Shown: in pieces, positions 14,487 to 24,029 of the stretch
Numbering within the stretch: the first letter of the stretch is position 1
How the letters are laid out: every line of letters begins with the position of its first letter
Origin: Tissierella_B sp964485455
GTDB lineage: Bacteria > Bacillota > Clostridia > Tissierellales > Tissierellaceae
Assembly (NCBI GenBank): GCA_964485455.1
Contig: CAZAJU010000012.1
Location: forward strand, 1-32,520
Reading direction: 5' to 3'
Length of the DNA stretch: 32,520 nt
Made by a program: the position numbers and the translations under genes
Notes under the pieces: generated by a model
What the model saw: the letters and a program-made list of their open reading frames with translations, nothing else
Databases searched by the model: none
Told to the model about the DNA's origin: nothing

Positions 14487-14527
14487 AAAAATAGAAGATA
14501 GGAGAATTTCTCCTATCTTCTATTTTT
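14487..14527. terminator. Strong bidirectional terminator
   Basis: A near-perfect inverted repeat, arms AAAATAGAAGATAGGAGAA (14488-14506) and its exact complement (14508-14526), has A and T tracts outside. It lies 7 bases after the stop of the GNAT-like gene (14534) and seals that unit from the glm operon. Confidence 0.88.
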
Positions 14528-14533
14528 TATTTT

Positions 14534-15676
14534 TTACATGATTTTCTTCTTATAAATTCTATAGGTTTTATAAAGGATTCCGCCATATTTTTCAATATCC
14601 AGGATCATGTCCTTATTATATTCCCATATAGTAGAGCCTTCGCCAAATACATATCCTTTTTCCTTTGCTTTTTTATAACTCATAAGATATATGGCTGAAG
14701 GGACTCCTTTTTTTCTATATTCAGGAATCACGAATAATACAAAAAATCTAAGCTTATCTATTTTCTTTCTGTAATAAAGAAACTTAAAGATTCCAAAGGG
14801 CGTAAGCCTTCCATTTAACCTTTTTAATACTTGATTATAATCTGGTAGGGATATATTAAAGCCAATAGGCTCTCCTCTATTTGTTCTTGCAATATATATT
14901 AAGTCTTCATCTGCAAAGGGAACAAGCTGTTTTGCTATAAGCTCTATTTCCTCTTCATTTGGAGGAATAAAATCATCCCATTCCTTAGGCATAGCCTGGT
15001 CTATTATTCTTTTTATATCCTTCATTTCAGATTTAATATTCTTTAAATCCAGTTTGTCTAACCTATATCCATATCTCTTCATAGCATATGGGACTAGTTT
15101 TTCATATCTTTCAATATTATCATTATAGATATGACTTTTATAGGCATAGCAGTCCAAATATTTCTCAAAACCATATGAAAGAAATAAGTCATTGTAATAC
15201 TTCTTGTTGTAGGTATTCATGATTAGGGTAGGGTCCTGGAAATTATCTACTAGAAATCCTCTATTGTCATCTCCTCCAGGCAAGGATAATGGCCCCTTCA
15301 TAAGCTCTATTCCCCTTTCTTTAAGCCAGTTCTCCGCAAAGGAAAGTAAATAAAATGCTACTTCTTCATCATTAATTGCTTCAAAGAGGGAAATATATCC
15401 TTCCTTAAAACCCTTAGCTTTATTTATCTTTTCATTTATTCCAACAAGAAGTCTACCAACGAGCTTATCTTCTTTATATGCTAAAATTTTGGTATTTGGT
15501 CCAGATTGATTTAGATAATTATTTTCTCCCATGATATATTTCCTGAAATCCGCTTTCAACGGTGGAACCCAAGAATCATCATTTTTATAGAGCTCAAAGG
15601 GAAAGTTTACAAAGTCTCTAATATCCGATTTGGTTTTTACTTCTTTTATTTGTATATGAGTTGCAACTGCATTCAT
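14534..15676 (-). CDS. GNAT-fold acetyltransferase-like protein (YghO type)
   Basis: A 380-residue protein with the opening phrase DFVNFPFELYKNDDSWVPPL, which I associate with the YghO-like group of GNAT-related proteins. The substrate is unknown. The second half holds an acetyl-CoA-binding-like segment, FFVLFVIPEYRKKGVPSAIY, in which RKKGVP stands in for the usual Q/RxxGxG motif. GPLSLPGGDDNRGFLVD in the middle is also characteristic. The ATG at 15676 follows AGAGGGA. The next gene upstream, lplA, ends 50 bases away, so they may share a transcript that ends at 14487-14527. Transferase activity is inferred from the fold only. Confidence 0.7.
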   Translation of the reverse strand: MNAVATHIQIKEVKTKSDIRDFVNFPFELYKNDDSWVPPLKADFRKYIMGENNYLNQSGPNTKILAYKEDKLVGRLLVGINEKINKAKGFKEGYISLFEAINDEEVAFYLLSFAENWLKERGIELMKGPLSLPGGDDNRGFLVDNFQDPTLIMNTYNKKYYNDLFLSYGFEKYLDCYAYKSHIYNDNIERYEKLVPYAMKRYGYRLDKLDLKNIKSEMKDIKRIIDQAMPKEWDDFIPPNEEEIELIAKQLVPFADEDLIYIARTNRGEPIGFNISLPDYNQVLKRLNGRLTPFGIFKFLYYRKKIDKLRFFVLFVIPEYRKKGVPSAIYLMSYKKAKEKGYVFGEGSTIWEYNKDMILDIEKYGGILYKTYRIYKKKIM

Positions 15677-15726
15677 ATTATCCCTCTTTCGAAAACAAGT
15701 CTAATGTTGCAACAAAGTTAAAATTT

Positions 15727-16719
15727 CTATTCAAATACTAATCCTAGGAATTCTTCTAAAGTAATATCTCCAAAGTATTTTTTCAATGGTTCATCCCGTA
15801 AAAGCTCTTCCACTGTTTCTCTATCATACTTGTTGCCCTTAAGCTTATCTTGAAGAAGTGCTACATCCTCAGTTCCAAAGAAGTCACCATAGATTTTTAC
15901 ATCCTGTATTACACCGTTCTTAATCTTCATTCTTAAATCTATAGAACCAAATGGAAATCTCTTATAATTAGTATAATCAAATACCGGTGATTCTCCATAA
16001 TTCCAATCCCAAGTATTGTATTTTTCTTCATACAATTTATTGATTTCTTCCTTCTGCTCTTCAGATAGTACATATTCAGTAGGATCTAAACCTTCTAGTG
16101 CGAATATGTTTTTTAATAACAATTCCTTAAAGGTAAGGATATCCACATCCTCAGTTAAATGAGGCCTAATATTTGTTACTCTGGATTTAACTGATTTTAC
16201 GCCTTTTGATTCAATTTTATCCTTCTTAACATTTAATGCGCTCGAAAGCACCGTAAGGTCTGTATCAAACAAAATTGTACCATGATTTAGGACCCTATTT
16301 TTTACTACTGACTGAGCAATTCCAGAGAATTTCTTTCCTTCTAGGGTAAGGTCGTTTCTTCCAGAAAGCTCTGCATTAATACCAAGCTTTTCTAGGGATT
16401 TAAGCATAGGAATGTTTATCTTTCCAAAGTCGATTCTCACTTCTCCACTAACTGTGGTTATTATCGAAAAGTTTAAATTACCCAAGTCGTGATAAACTGC
16501 TCCCCCACCTGTTATTCTTCTTACTATTTTTATACCATTCTCCCTTACATATTCCTGGTTGATTTCCTCAATTGTATTTTGATTCTTTCCAACAATTATT
16601 GCAGGACTGTTGATCCACAATATTACATAATCCTCATCCTGTGGTAAATTCTTAAAGCAGTATTCCTCAAAAGCTAAATTATACCATGGATTATTGGATG
16701 AATTTTCTATATATTTCAT
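15727..16719 (-). CDS. lplA: Lipoate-protein ligase A
   Basis: Attaches free lipoate to lipoyl domains (for example glycine cleavage H protein or 2-oxo acid dehydrogenase E2) via lipoyl-AMP. The 330 aa include the catalytic domain with the RRITGGGAVYHD lipoate-binding loop (residues 67-78), NLNFSI, the catalytic lysine region KKFSGIAQ and the partner NHGTILFDTDL. A C-terminal accessory domain (from about residue 250) is present, typical of single-chain bacterial LplA. GGGAGG lies 7 bases before the ATG. It starts 14 bases after the beta-CASP nuclease gene stop, so the two are probably cotranscribed. Confidence 0.95.
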   Translation of the reverse strand: MKYIENSSNNPWYNLAFEEYCFKNLPQDEDYVILWINSPAIIVGKNQNTIEEINQEYVRENGIKIVRRITGGGAVYHDLGNLNFSIITTVSGEVRIDFGKINIPMLKSLEKLGINAELSGRNDLTLEGKKFSGIAQSVVKNRVLNHGTILFDTDLTVLSSALNVKKDKIESKGVKSVKSRVTNIRPHLTEDVDILTFKELLLKNIFALEGLDPTEYVLSEEQKEEINKLYEEKYNTWDWNYGESPVFDYTNYKRFPFGSIDLRMKIKNGVIQDVKIYGDFFGTEDVALLQDKLKGNKYDRETVEELLRDEPLKKYFGDITLEEFLGLVFE

Positions 16720-16733
16720 CTAAAGTTCCTCCC

Positions 16734-18362
16734 TTATTTACCTATTAGCATATTTAAATCCATAAGCTGCCCCTCTAGATCTATTAGCTTATTCTTTAGT
16801 AAATCATAGTTCTTTTCTAAAATATGATCCTCTAAAAGTCCACTAGACCTATTCATTAGTGAGTTGAATTGATTATATACATTCTCAAGCTCATTTTCAA
16901 TGTCCTCTTTTAACATATATGGCTCAATCTTGACTCCCTTATTTAACTGTATATCATTTATTTTGATGTCGTATCTATCACCTATATTAGGAATTATAGT
17001 TTCTATATTGAACCTATCTTCAATAAGACTGGATAGGGAATTTGCTGCTTCTTCTTCTCCATGAACAATAAATATCTTCTTAGGTTTTTCCTTAAACTTG
17101 GATACCCAGTCCAATAGAATCCTTTGGTCCGCATGACCTGAAAATCCCTCAAGGTCATAGATTTCCAAGGCTACCTTTATTTCCTCTCCTAGTAGCTTTA
17201 CATTTTTTACTCCATCTAAGAGTATCCTTCCAAGGGTGCCTTCTGCTTGGAAGCCCACAAATACTAGGCTATTTAACGGATTCCACATATTATGCTTTAG
17301 ATGATGTCGGATTCTTCCTGCTGTAGCCATACCACTTGAGGATATAATAACCTTTGGATAATCGGACTTGTTTAGTGCCATGGATTCTTCCTGGCTCTTT
17401 ACATATCTTAAGTTGCCAAAGGAGAATGGATTGTCTCCTTTTAAAATCATTTCTTTTGTTTTTTCATTAAAACTACTGGAATTCCTTTGAAACACCTCAG
17501 TGGCATTAACTGCTAAAGGGCTGTCTATATATATTGGAACCTTCATATATTCTTCCACTTTGCCAGAATCATAATATTTATTTAGCTCATATATAAGCTC
17601 CTGGGTTCTTCCTACTGCAAAGGCAGGAATAAGCACTGTTCCACCTCTTAGTGCAGTTCTATTTATGATATCTATTAGCATCTTAGTACTGATTTCAAAA
17701 GGCTCATGAAGTGTATCACCATAGGTTGATTCTAAAACTAGATAGTCGGCTTCGTCTATAAACTCAGGGTTATTAATTATTGGTCTCCCCGGCATACCTA
17801 AATCCCCTGAAAATACAACCTTAGTGCTTTCCCCATCTTCATTTACCCATATCTCAAGAATAGAGGACCCAAGAATATGGCCTGCATCCTTAAATCTTAT
17901 GGTTATAGAATCATTTATATTTATCCTTTGGTCATAGAAATATGGCTGAAAGTATTTCATGGAATATTCTGCATCATCCATGGTATATAGAGGCTCCACT
18001 GGGTCTAGTCCTGCTCTTTGACGCTTCTTATTTTCCCATTGGGTGTCCGATTCCTGAATCTTTGCACTATCCATCAGCATGATTTCACAAAGTTCAAAGG
18101 TTGGCTTTGTACAGATAATATTCCCCCTAAATCCATCCTTTACAAGTTTTGGAATACGACCACTATGATCTATGTGAGCATGAGTTAATATCAAATAATC
18201 AATATCTTTAGGGTCATAGGGAAACGGATCGAAATTCATTCTTTCCGCCTCATGACTTCCCTGAAACATCCCACAATCGATTAATATATTATGTTTTTTA
18301 GTTCTTAAAAGATAATTAGAACCTGTTACCATCTTTGCAGCACCAAAGAATTGTATATCCAT
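16734..18362 (-). CDS. MBL-fold beta-CASP nuclease (RMMBL)
   Basis: Metallo-beta-lactamase protein of the beta-CASP group (542 aa), related to CPSF73/RNase J-type RNA-processing enzymes. Zinc ligands are in THAHIDHSG (His61, His63, Asp65, His66). Further motifs are DAGHILGSS, FSGDLGMPGRP, LESTYGD, and the beta-CASP A-C blocks (LIPAFAVGRTQEL, IISSSGMATAGRIRHHL, LEGFSGHADQRILLDW, IFIVHGEEEAA). About 100 residues with predicted helices (EDIENELENVYNQFNSL) extend past the core. The target RNA is unknown. It starts 33 bases after the FAD oxidoreductase gene, with AAGGAG before the ATG. Confidence 0.9.
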   Translation of the reverse strand: MDIQFFGAAKMVTGSNYLLRTKKHNILIDCGMFQGSHEAERMNFDPFPYDPKDIDYLILTHAHIDHSGRIPKLVKDGFRGNIICTKPTFELCEIMLMDSAKIQESDTQWENKKRQRAGLDPVEPLYTMDDAEYSMKYFQPYFYDQRININDSITIRFKDAGHILGSSILEIWVNEDGESTKVVFSGDLGMPGRPIINNPEFIDEADYLVLESTYGDTLHEPFEISTKMLIDIINRTALRGGTVLIPAFAVGRTQELIYELNKYYDSGKVEEYMKVPIYIDSPLAVNATEVFQRNSSSFNEKTKEMILKGDNPFSFGNLRYVKSQEESMALNKSDYPKVIISSSGMATAGRIRHHLKHNMWNPLNSLVFVGFQAEGTLGRILLDGVKNVKLLGEEIKVALEIYDLEGFSGHADQRILLDWVSKFKEKPKKIFIVHGEEEAANSLSSLIEDRFNIETIIPNIGDRYDIKINDIQLNKGVKIEPYMLKEDIENELENVYNQFNSLMNRSSGLLEDHILEKNYDLLKNKLIDLEGQLMDLNMLIGK

Positions 18363-18394
18363 CTAGTTCACTCCTTTTAAGTATTAAAAACTAT

Positions 18395-19588
18395 TTAAGC
18401 ATTTTTCAACTTGAAAGAAAGTCCTGTTTTTAAATAGTCCTCAATGTTTATATGATTCATAACTGCATTTTTTACATTATTCATTTCCTTCAAATCTCCA
18501 TAAAGGATCACTCCCATAATCCTTTGATCTAGAACGAATAACTTATGATGATTATCCTTATCATCATCAATATATTCATAAACCTGATCGAAATTCGTAA
18601 TATCTCCTGCTGAGTAGATTTGAATATCGCCTATTCTCAAATTGGTAAATTGTTTAGGCTGATCATATGTCTTTTCTCCACCTGTCATATTAAAACCGGC
18701 TATTTTCCCTTGCTCATTACCAGCAGTCCATAAACCCATAACTTTGCCGTCTATTTCTGCCACATCTCCTGCCGCGTATATATTATCTATATTGGTCTTA
18801 AGGTGAGAATCTACCTTTATACCTCTATCACTTAGAATTTCTGTGTCTTTTACTAAATCCAAATTTGGTTTTACACCTGCTGAAAATAATACACCATCGG
18901 TTTTTATAACATCTCCGTCATTTATGATTACTCCGCTAGCATCTTCTCCTCCTTCAACACCCTTTACCCTAGAAGATGTATATGTGTTGATTCCATAACT
19001 CTTTAGTTTTTTCTCTAGTTTTTTCCCAATTTCCTCATCCAACTGCTTATCCAATAAATATGGTGCACTTCCAACTACATTTACTTTCTTACCCAACTCC
19101 TTTAAGGACCAAGCTGCCTCCAATCCCAATAAACCTGCACCTACTACTGTATATGTATCACAGTCTATACAATGTGATTGTAATTTTTCAACGTCATCTA
19201 TTGTTCTAAGGGCAAATACTCCATTTTTATCTTTACCTTCTATAGGTGGAATGAAAGGTCTGCTTCCTGTAGCAATAAGTAACTTCTCATATTCATATGT
19301 ATCTCCATTTTGGAGTGTCACCTGATTATTTTCCACATCGATCTTTTGAACCAGGCTATTTAGGATAACATCTATATTGTTTTCCTCATACCAGTTTTCC
19401 TTATTTACCAATAATGCATCATGATTTATAGTTGTAGCTAAAGCTTTAGATAACTTTACTCTATAATATGTTAAGTAAGACTCTGAAGTAATCATAGTAA
19501 TTGAGCCTTCTTTATCATTATTTCTAATTTCCTTTGCTGCAGATAGTCCTGTGATTCCGTTTCCAATAATTAAATACTTTGATTTCAA
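18395..19588 (-). CDS. FAD/NAD(P)-dependent oxidoreductase (rubredoxin reductase-like)
   Basis: Pyridine-nucleotide disulfide-oxidoreductase-fold flavoprotein of the NADH:rubredoxin oxidoreductase/NirB-like group, 397 aa. The FAD-binding GxGxxG is IIGNGITGLSAAKE near the N-terminus and the NAD-binding repeat is TVVGAGLLGLEAAWSL. ATGSRPFIPPIEG and YAAGDVAEIDG complete the FAD motifs. There is no disulfide CxxxxC motif. The start is TTG at 19588 (MKSKYLII) with GGAGG about 7 bases upstream. A link to oxygen or peroxide detoxification is plausible but not shown here. The substrate (rubredoxin, flavodiiron protein) is unknown. Confidence 0.85.
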   Translation of the reverse strand: MKSKYLIIGNGITGLSAAKEIRNNDKEGSITMITSESYLTYYRVKLSKALATTINHDALLVNKENWYEENNIDVILNSLVQKIDVENNQVTLQNGDTYEYEKLLIATGSRPFIPPIEGKDKNGVFALRTIDDVEKLQSHCIDCDTYTVVGAGLLGLEAAWSLKELGKKVNVVGSAPYLLDKQLDEEIGKKLEKKLKSYGINTYTSSRVKGVEGGEDASGVIINDGDVIKTDGVLFSAGVKPNLDLVKDTEILSDRGIKVDSHLKTNIDNIYAAGDVAEIDGKVMGLWTAGNEQGKIAGFNMTGGEKTYDQPKQFTNLRIGDIQIYSAGDITNFDQVYEYIDDDKDNHHKLFVLDQRIMGVILYGDLKEMNNVKNAVMNHINIEDYLKTGLSFKLKNA

Positions 19589-19640
19589 TTTATACCCTCC
19601 TTAATAATATCTACTTCTCATTATTACCCATTGAATGACT

Positions 19641-19682
19641 AAAAACACACAAACCTCCAATAAAAATTGGAGGTTTGTGTTG
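19641..19682 (-). terminator. Terminator of the pot operon
   Basis: A 14-bp perfect stem, ACACAAACCTCCAA with its complement TTGGAGGTTTGTGT, encloses a TAAAAA loop. On the minus strand it is followed by TTTTTAG. It lies 8 bases after the potD stop. Confidence 0.88.
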
Positions 19683-19689
19683 ATTTATC

Positions 19690-20733
19690 TTATTCTTGAC
19701 TTGTAACTTCAGTCCAAATTCTGTCGTATTCCTTAATAATATCCATAGGGTCACTAAATACTTCAGTATTTTCAAGGACCTCATCCCCAGGATAAGCAGT
19801 AGGATCATTCTTTACTTCCTCTGGAAGTAGTTCTACTGCTTCTGGTATAGGGGATGAATACCCTATATATTCAGCATTCTTAGCTGCTATTTCAGGTCTA
19901 GTCATAAAATCAATAAACTTCTCAGCAGCTTCTTGGTTTTGTGTACTCTTTGGGATTACCATGGCATCAAACCATAGATTTGTTCCTTCTTTTGGGATTA
20001 CGTATTCTAAGTCTGGATTATCAGCTATCATAGTCACAGCATCACCTGAATATACTACTGCAATATCAGCTTCTCCACTAACTATAGCACCTTTGATTTC
20101 ATCACCCATATATGCCTTAACTAATGGCTTCTGCGCTATTAACTCTTCTTTTGCTCTTTCTAGTTCATCAATATTTCTTGTATTAATAGAGTATCCAAGC
20201 TTCAATAATGCAACTGCTAGACTATCTCTTTGACTGTTATACATTACTATCTGTCCTTCATATTGGGGATCCCAAAGGTCTGCCCAGATATCGAGTGGCT
20301 CACTTACCTTGGTCTTGTTATAGATAATACCCACTGTACCCCACATATATGGAACGGCATATTCATTTTTAGGGTCATAATCCAGATTTAAGAATGCATC
20401 TCCTACCTTTTCAAAATTAGGGATATTATCCTTATTTATCTTTACCAATAAATCCTCCCTAATCATTCTTTCAATCATATAGTCTGATGGAAATATTACA
20501 TCATAGCTGCTTCCACCTTGCTTTAATTTTACGTAAAGGTCCTCATTTGTTGCATAAGTATCATAGACTACTTCGATTCCATACTCTTCCTCAAATTGGT
20601 CCAATACCTCGATATCGATATAGTCTCCCCAGTTATATACGTTTAGCTTTGGCTTATTCTCACCACAGCCTGTAGCTACAATCAGGATTGATACAACAAT
20701 CAATATTAGTGCAATAGATTTAAGTTTTTTCAT
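19690..20733 (-). CDS. potD: Spermidine/putrescine-binding lipoprotein PotD
   Basis: Extracytoplasmic polyamine-binding component of the ABC importer, 347 aa. A signal peptide (MKKLKSIALILIVVSILIV) leads to the lipobox ATGC with Cys23 as lipid-anchored residue. The mature part begins KLNVYNWGDYID, as expected for PotD/PotF. Family segments are QGGSSYDVIFPSDYMIERM, PYMWGTVGIIYN, and GEADIAVVYSGDA with WFDAMVIPKS. It is the last gene of the operon, 3 bases after potC, and is followed directly by a strong terminator. Confidence 0.95.
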   Translation of the reverse strand: MKKLKSIALILIVVSILIVATGCGENKPKLNVYNWGDYIDIEVLDQFEEEYGIEVVYDTYATNEDLYVKLKQGGSSYDVIFPSDYMIERMIREDLLVKINKDNIPNFEKVGDAFLNLDYDPKNEYAVPYMWGTVGIIYNKTKVSEPLDIWADLWDPQYEGQIVMYNSQRDSLAVALLKLGYSINTRNIDELERAKEELIAQKPLVKAYMGDEIKGAIVSGEADIAVVYSGDAVTMIADNPDLEYVIPKEGTNLWFDAMVIPKSTQNQEAAEKFIDFMTRPEIAAKNAEYIGYSSPIPEAVELLPEEVKNDPTAYPGDEVLENTEVFSDPMDIIKEYDRIWTEVTSQE

Positions 20734-20736
20734 TTT

Positions 20737-21522
20737 TTAACCCCTTTCTTTTAAAGTATTCTTATCTGCCCTCTTATTAATTATCAATAAAAGGACCAAT
20801 AGACCTATAAACATAAGTGTAGACAATGCATTTATTACAGGGTTTATACCCCTTCTTGCCATTGAATATATTGTGATACTCAAGTTTGAAACTCCATGTC
20901 CAGTGTTAAAGAAGCTGATTACAAAGTCATCAATAGATAGTGTAAAAGCCATTAAGGCGCCTGTAATTATGCCTGGCATTATCTCTGGAATAATTACCTT
21001 TCTTAGGGTGTATCCTGGAGTTGCTCCCAAATCCATAGCTGCCTCTGGTAAGTGCTTATTCATCTGCTTTAGCTTAGGCAATATGGAAAGAATCACATAG
21101 GGTAAGCAGAAGGTTATGTGAGACAAAAGCATAGTTGTCAAACCAAATTCAAATCCAAAAAGCCTATATAAGGTCATCAAGGATACTGCTGTTACTATAT
21201 CTGGATTTAACACTGGTATGTAATTTAGGTTAAGGATAAGCTTCTTACCAATACCATTCATATTATAAATACCTATTGCTGCTATGGTACCTATAACCGT
21301 TGAAATAATAGCCGTCAATACAGAAATCAAAATGGTATTATATAGGGCTTTTAATACTTCCCTATCATCAAATAGTTTTATATACCATTTCAAGGTGAAT
21401 CCACTCCAGTTCCCAATCATCTTGGAATCGTTGAAGGAAAATACGATTAGTATTATTATAGGTGCATATAGAAAAAGGAATATTAGGGCCATATAAAGTC
21501 TGCTTAAATTTTTTTCTACCAT
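20737..21522 (-). CDS. potC: Polyamine ABC transporter permease PotC
   Basis: Inner-membrane permease, 261 aa, with about six membrane segments (first LSRLYMALIFLFLYAPIIIL). The EAA loop that contacts the ATPase is EAAMDLGATPGYTLRKVIIPEIMPGI. SIDDFVISFFNTG is characteristic of PotC. It overlaps potB by 7 bases and runs to 3 bases before potD. Confidence 0.95.
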   Translation of the reverse strand: MVEKNLSRLYMALIFLFLYAPIIILIVFSFNDSKMIGNWSGFTLKWYIKLFDDREVLKALYNTILISVLTAIISTVIGTIAAIGIYNMNGIGKKLILNLNYIPVLNPDIVTAVSLMTLYRLFGFEFGLTTMLLSHITFCLPYVILSILPKLKQMNKHLPEAAMDLGATPGYTLRKVIIPEIMPGIITGALMAFTLSIDDFVISFFNTGHGVSNLSITIYSMARRGINPVINALSTLMFIGLLVLLLIINKRADKNTLKERG

Positions 21523-22355
21523 AGTCCACCACCATCCCCTTCCTTTTCCTTATCGAACTTAGATGAAAATATCATTGTAAGCAATATAAATATCATTAGG
21601 ATTATTGACATGGCTGAACCAAAATGCCAGTCTCCTGTATATCTGAACTGTTGCTCTATTAAATTTCCTATAAGATTTGATTTGTTTCCCCCAAGTAAAC
21701 TAGAAATTACAAATGTACTTACAGCTGGGATAAATACCATGGATATCCCTGTAATTACTCCAGGCAAGCTTAAAGGAAATATTACTTTTAAAAAGGTTAT
21801 TATCCTATTAGCCCCCAGGTCTTCTGCTGCTTCCACCAACTTTGGATCCAGCTTTACCAATACTGAGTAAATCGGAAGAACCATAAAGGGAAGAAAGTTA
21901 TAAACCATTCCCAAAAGCACTGCACTGTCATTATATAATAGTTCCAATGGTTGAAATCCAAGCTTAGTTACAATGATGTTTATTATTCCATTTTTACCCA
22001 ACAAAGTTAGCCAAGCATAGGTTCTTAAGAGAAAATTCATCCACATAGGTATTACAAAGAATAAAATTAGCATATTTCTTGTCTTTTCCTTCTCTTTGGA
22101 TATCATGAATGCTATAGGATACCCAATAATGAGACAAAGTACTGTAGATACAAAAGCCAAGTTTACTGATCTTAAAAGCACACTTGTATATATAGGGGTG
22201 AAAAATCTTTTGAAGTTTTCTAGGTTAAACTGGAAGGTTGAAAAATCCTGACTATCACCAGTTGTGAAAGCATAATAGGCAACTAGTACCAAGGGTATTA
22301 CTATAAAAACTAGGAGCCATAAGCTATATGGAATTGAATATCGTTTAAATTTCAT
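21516..22355 (-). CDS. potB: Polyamine ABC transporter permease PotB
   Basis: Second permease, 279 aa, with about six membrane segments (first YSLWLLVFIVIPLVLVAYY). The EAA-type loop is EAAEDLGANRIITFLKVIFPLS, and SLLGGNKSNLIGNLIEQQF is the PotB-type periplasmic stretch. The ATG lies 11 bases inside the end of potA, and its own end overlaps potC by 7 bases, so all three are translationally coupled. Confidence 0.95.
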   Translation of the reverse strand: MKFKRYSIPYSLWLLVFIVIPLVLVAYYAFTTGDSQDFSTFQFNLENFKRFFTPIYTSVLLRSVNLAFVSTVLCLIIGYPIAFMISKEKEKTRNMLILFFVIPMWMNFLLRTYAWLTLLGKNGIINIIVTKLGFQPLELLYNDSAVLLGMVYNFLPFMVLPIYSVLVKLDPKLVEAAEDLGANRIITFLKVIFPLSLPGVITGISMVFIPAVSTFVISSLLGGNKSNLIGNLIEQQFRYTGDWHFGSAMSIILMIFILLTMIFSSKFDKEKEGDGGGLW

Positions 22356-23400
22356 CAGCCTTCACCTTCTTCATAATATGTAGGTTTTCAGGTTTTATAG
22401 TCATTCCTATTTCTGAGCCAACCTCCTTCATGACGGTAGAATGAATCATCCATTCATAGTCATGGCTTTTTACGAACATCTCATAATGAACCCCTTTAAA
22501 TGTAACGGAATTTACTACACCTTTAAGTATTCCATCATCTGTAGATACTATTTCTATGTCTTCAGGTCTAATAACTACTTCTACATCCTCTTCTTTTTGG
22601 AATCCCTTATCTACACATTCAAATACTTTTCCTGAAAATTCTACAATGTAATCTTCATGCATGATTCCATCTATAATATTGCTTTCACCTATAAAATCTG
22701 CTACAAAGGAATTCTTTGGTTCGTTATAGATATCTATAGGGGTACCAATTTGTTGTATTTTTCCCTTATCCATTACCACAACTGTATCCGACATAGTTAA
22801 AGCTTCTTCTTGGTCATGGGTTACATATATAAAGGTTATTCCAACTCTTTTTTGCATGCTCTTAAGTTCTATTTGCATCTCCTTACGTAGCTTTAAATCC
22901 AAAGCTCCAAGAGGCTCGTCCAGTAAAAGTACCTTTGGCTCATTTACAAGAGCTCTTGCGATTGCAATTCTTTGTTGCTGTCCCCCACTCAACTGTTCGA
23001 TAGATCTTTTTTCATATCCTTGCAGATTAACCAGTCTAAGCATTTCCTCTACCTTTTTCTTGATAATATCCTTTGACATCTTCTTTATCTTAAGACCAAA
23101 TGCTATATTATCATATACATTTAGGTGAGGGAATAATGCATACTTCTGAAAAACTGTATTTATTTGCCTTTCGTAAGGAGGTAGATTTGTTATGTCATTT
23201 CCATCGAAGATTACCTTTCCTTCAGTTGGACTTTCAAATCCACCGATAATTCTAAGAGTAGTGGTTTTACCACATCCACTAGGTCCTAAAAGGGTAAGAA
23301 ATTCATTTTCCTTAACATATAAATTGATATCTTTTAGAACCTTTTCGCCATCAAAGCTCATTGATATATTCTTTAATTCAATAATATTTCGTCTTTCCAT
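22345..23400 (-). CDS. potA: Polyamine ABC transporter ATPase PotA
   Basis: ATP-binding subunit of the importer, 351 aa. Walker A is GPSGCGKT (residues 39-46), the ABC signature is LSGGQ (137-141), Walker B is LLLDEP (158-163), and the switch His is in VTHDQEEA. The C-terminal third (about 240-350) is the TOBE regulatory domain with VVIRPEDIEI. GGGGGAG lies 5-6 bases before the ATG. It starts 17 bases after the regulator gene, so regulator and transporter form one transcript. Confidence 0.96.
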   Translation of the reverse strand: MERRNIIELKNISMSFDGEKVLKDINLYVKENEFLTLLGPSGCGKTTTLRIIGGFESPTEGKVIFDGNDITNLPPYERQINTVFQKYALFPHLNVYDNIAFGLKIKKMSKDIIKKKVEEMLRLVNLQGYEKRSIEQLSGGQQQRIAIARALVNEPKVLLLDEPLGALDLKLRKEMQIELKSMQKRVGITFIYVTHDQEEALTMSDTVVVMDKGKIQQIGTPIDIYNEPKNSFVADFIGESNIIDGIMHEDYIVEFSGKVFECVDKGFQKEEDVEVVIRPEDIEIVSTDDGILKGVVNSVTFKGVHYEMFVKSHDYEWMIHSTVMKEVGSEIGMTIKPENLHIMKKVKADEI

Positions 23401-23417
23401 TTTTCTCCCCCTTTAAT

Positions 23418-23957
23418 TTAGAAACTTGGTGGATTGCTAACCCAAATGATATTAGCCTTACTATTACCTGCATTTGATATATAGTGATTTGAATTGGCCT
23501 TGAAGTAAAAACTTTCGCCTTTTTTTACTTTATATTTATCTGCTCCTATATGAAGCCATATATTTCCCTGAAGTACATGGCCAAATTCTTCTCCCTCATG
23601 GGGATAATCCTCTTTTGACCTTCCATTAGGCAAAAGTTCTATAAGTATAGGTTCCATGCTGTTCTTCTGTGCATTGGGTACAATCCATTTAAGTAAATAT
23701 TTAAATTCTTGATTTTCACTTTCAAATGCATCCTCTTTAGTAAATACAATTTTTTCATCTACTGTCTCGTTGAAGAAATCCTTTAGGTTTGTTCCCAAAC
23801 CCTCCAGTATATCCACTAGGGTAGCTATGGAAGGAGACGTAAGGTCCCTTTCAACCTGAGAAATAAATCCCTTTGTCAGTTCACAGCGATCAGCTAGTTC
23901 TTCTTGAGTTAGGGAATTCTTCACTCTTAGTCTCTTTATGTTTTCACCAATTTTCAT
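23418..23957 (-). CDS. XRE-cupin transcriptional regulator (PuuR-like)
   Basis: A 179-residue regulator with an N-terminal helix-turn-helix (about residues 4-58; KRLRVKNSLTQEELADRCELTKGFIS fits the XRE type) and a C-terminal cupin (PHEGEEFGHVLQGNIWLHI, YKVKKGESFYFKANSNHYI) likely to sense a small ligand. Homologous proteins commonly sit next to polyamine uptake or breakdown genes, so a polyamine or related amine is a fair guess for the ligand. The frame extends to a TTG at 23972, but the GGGGAG site sits 7 bases before the ATG at 23957, which I prefer. First gene of the pot operon, probably controlling its own promoter. Confidence 0.88.
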   Translation of the reverse strand: MKIGENIKRLRVKNSLTQEELADRCELTKGFISQVERDLTSPSIATLVDILEGLGTNLKDFFNETVDEKIVFTKEDAFESENQEFKYLLKWIVPNAQKNSMEPILIELLPNGRSKEDYPHEGEEFGHVLQGNIWLHIGADKYKVKKGESFYFKANSNHYISNAGNSKANIIWVSNPPSF

Positions 23958-23985
23958 TTCTTCACTCCCCAAAATGTCGTTTTAT

Positions 23986-24013
23986 TAAACAAATAGTTTA
24001 TATTTACTAAACT
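23986..24013. promoter_or_regulatory. Candidate operator of the pot operon
   Basis: Three alternating half-sites occur: TAAAC (23986-23990), GTTTA (23996-24000) and TAAAC (24008-24012). They form two overlapping inverted repeats, TAAAC-N5-GTTTA and AGTTTA-N7-TAAACT. They lie between the -10 box and the regulator start, a position suited to repression by the XRE-cupin protein. The binding factor is inferred. Confidence 0.5.
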
Positions 24014-24029
24014 CATAATTGACTATATC

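Noticed and set aside
19611..19808. 65-aa minus-strand ORF overlapping the end of potD
   Set aside because: It lies in another frame of potD and runs through the pot terminator hairpin, so it is a shadow with no ribosome site of its own.
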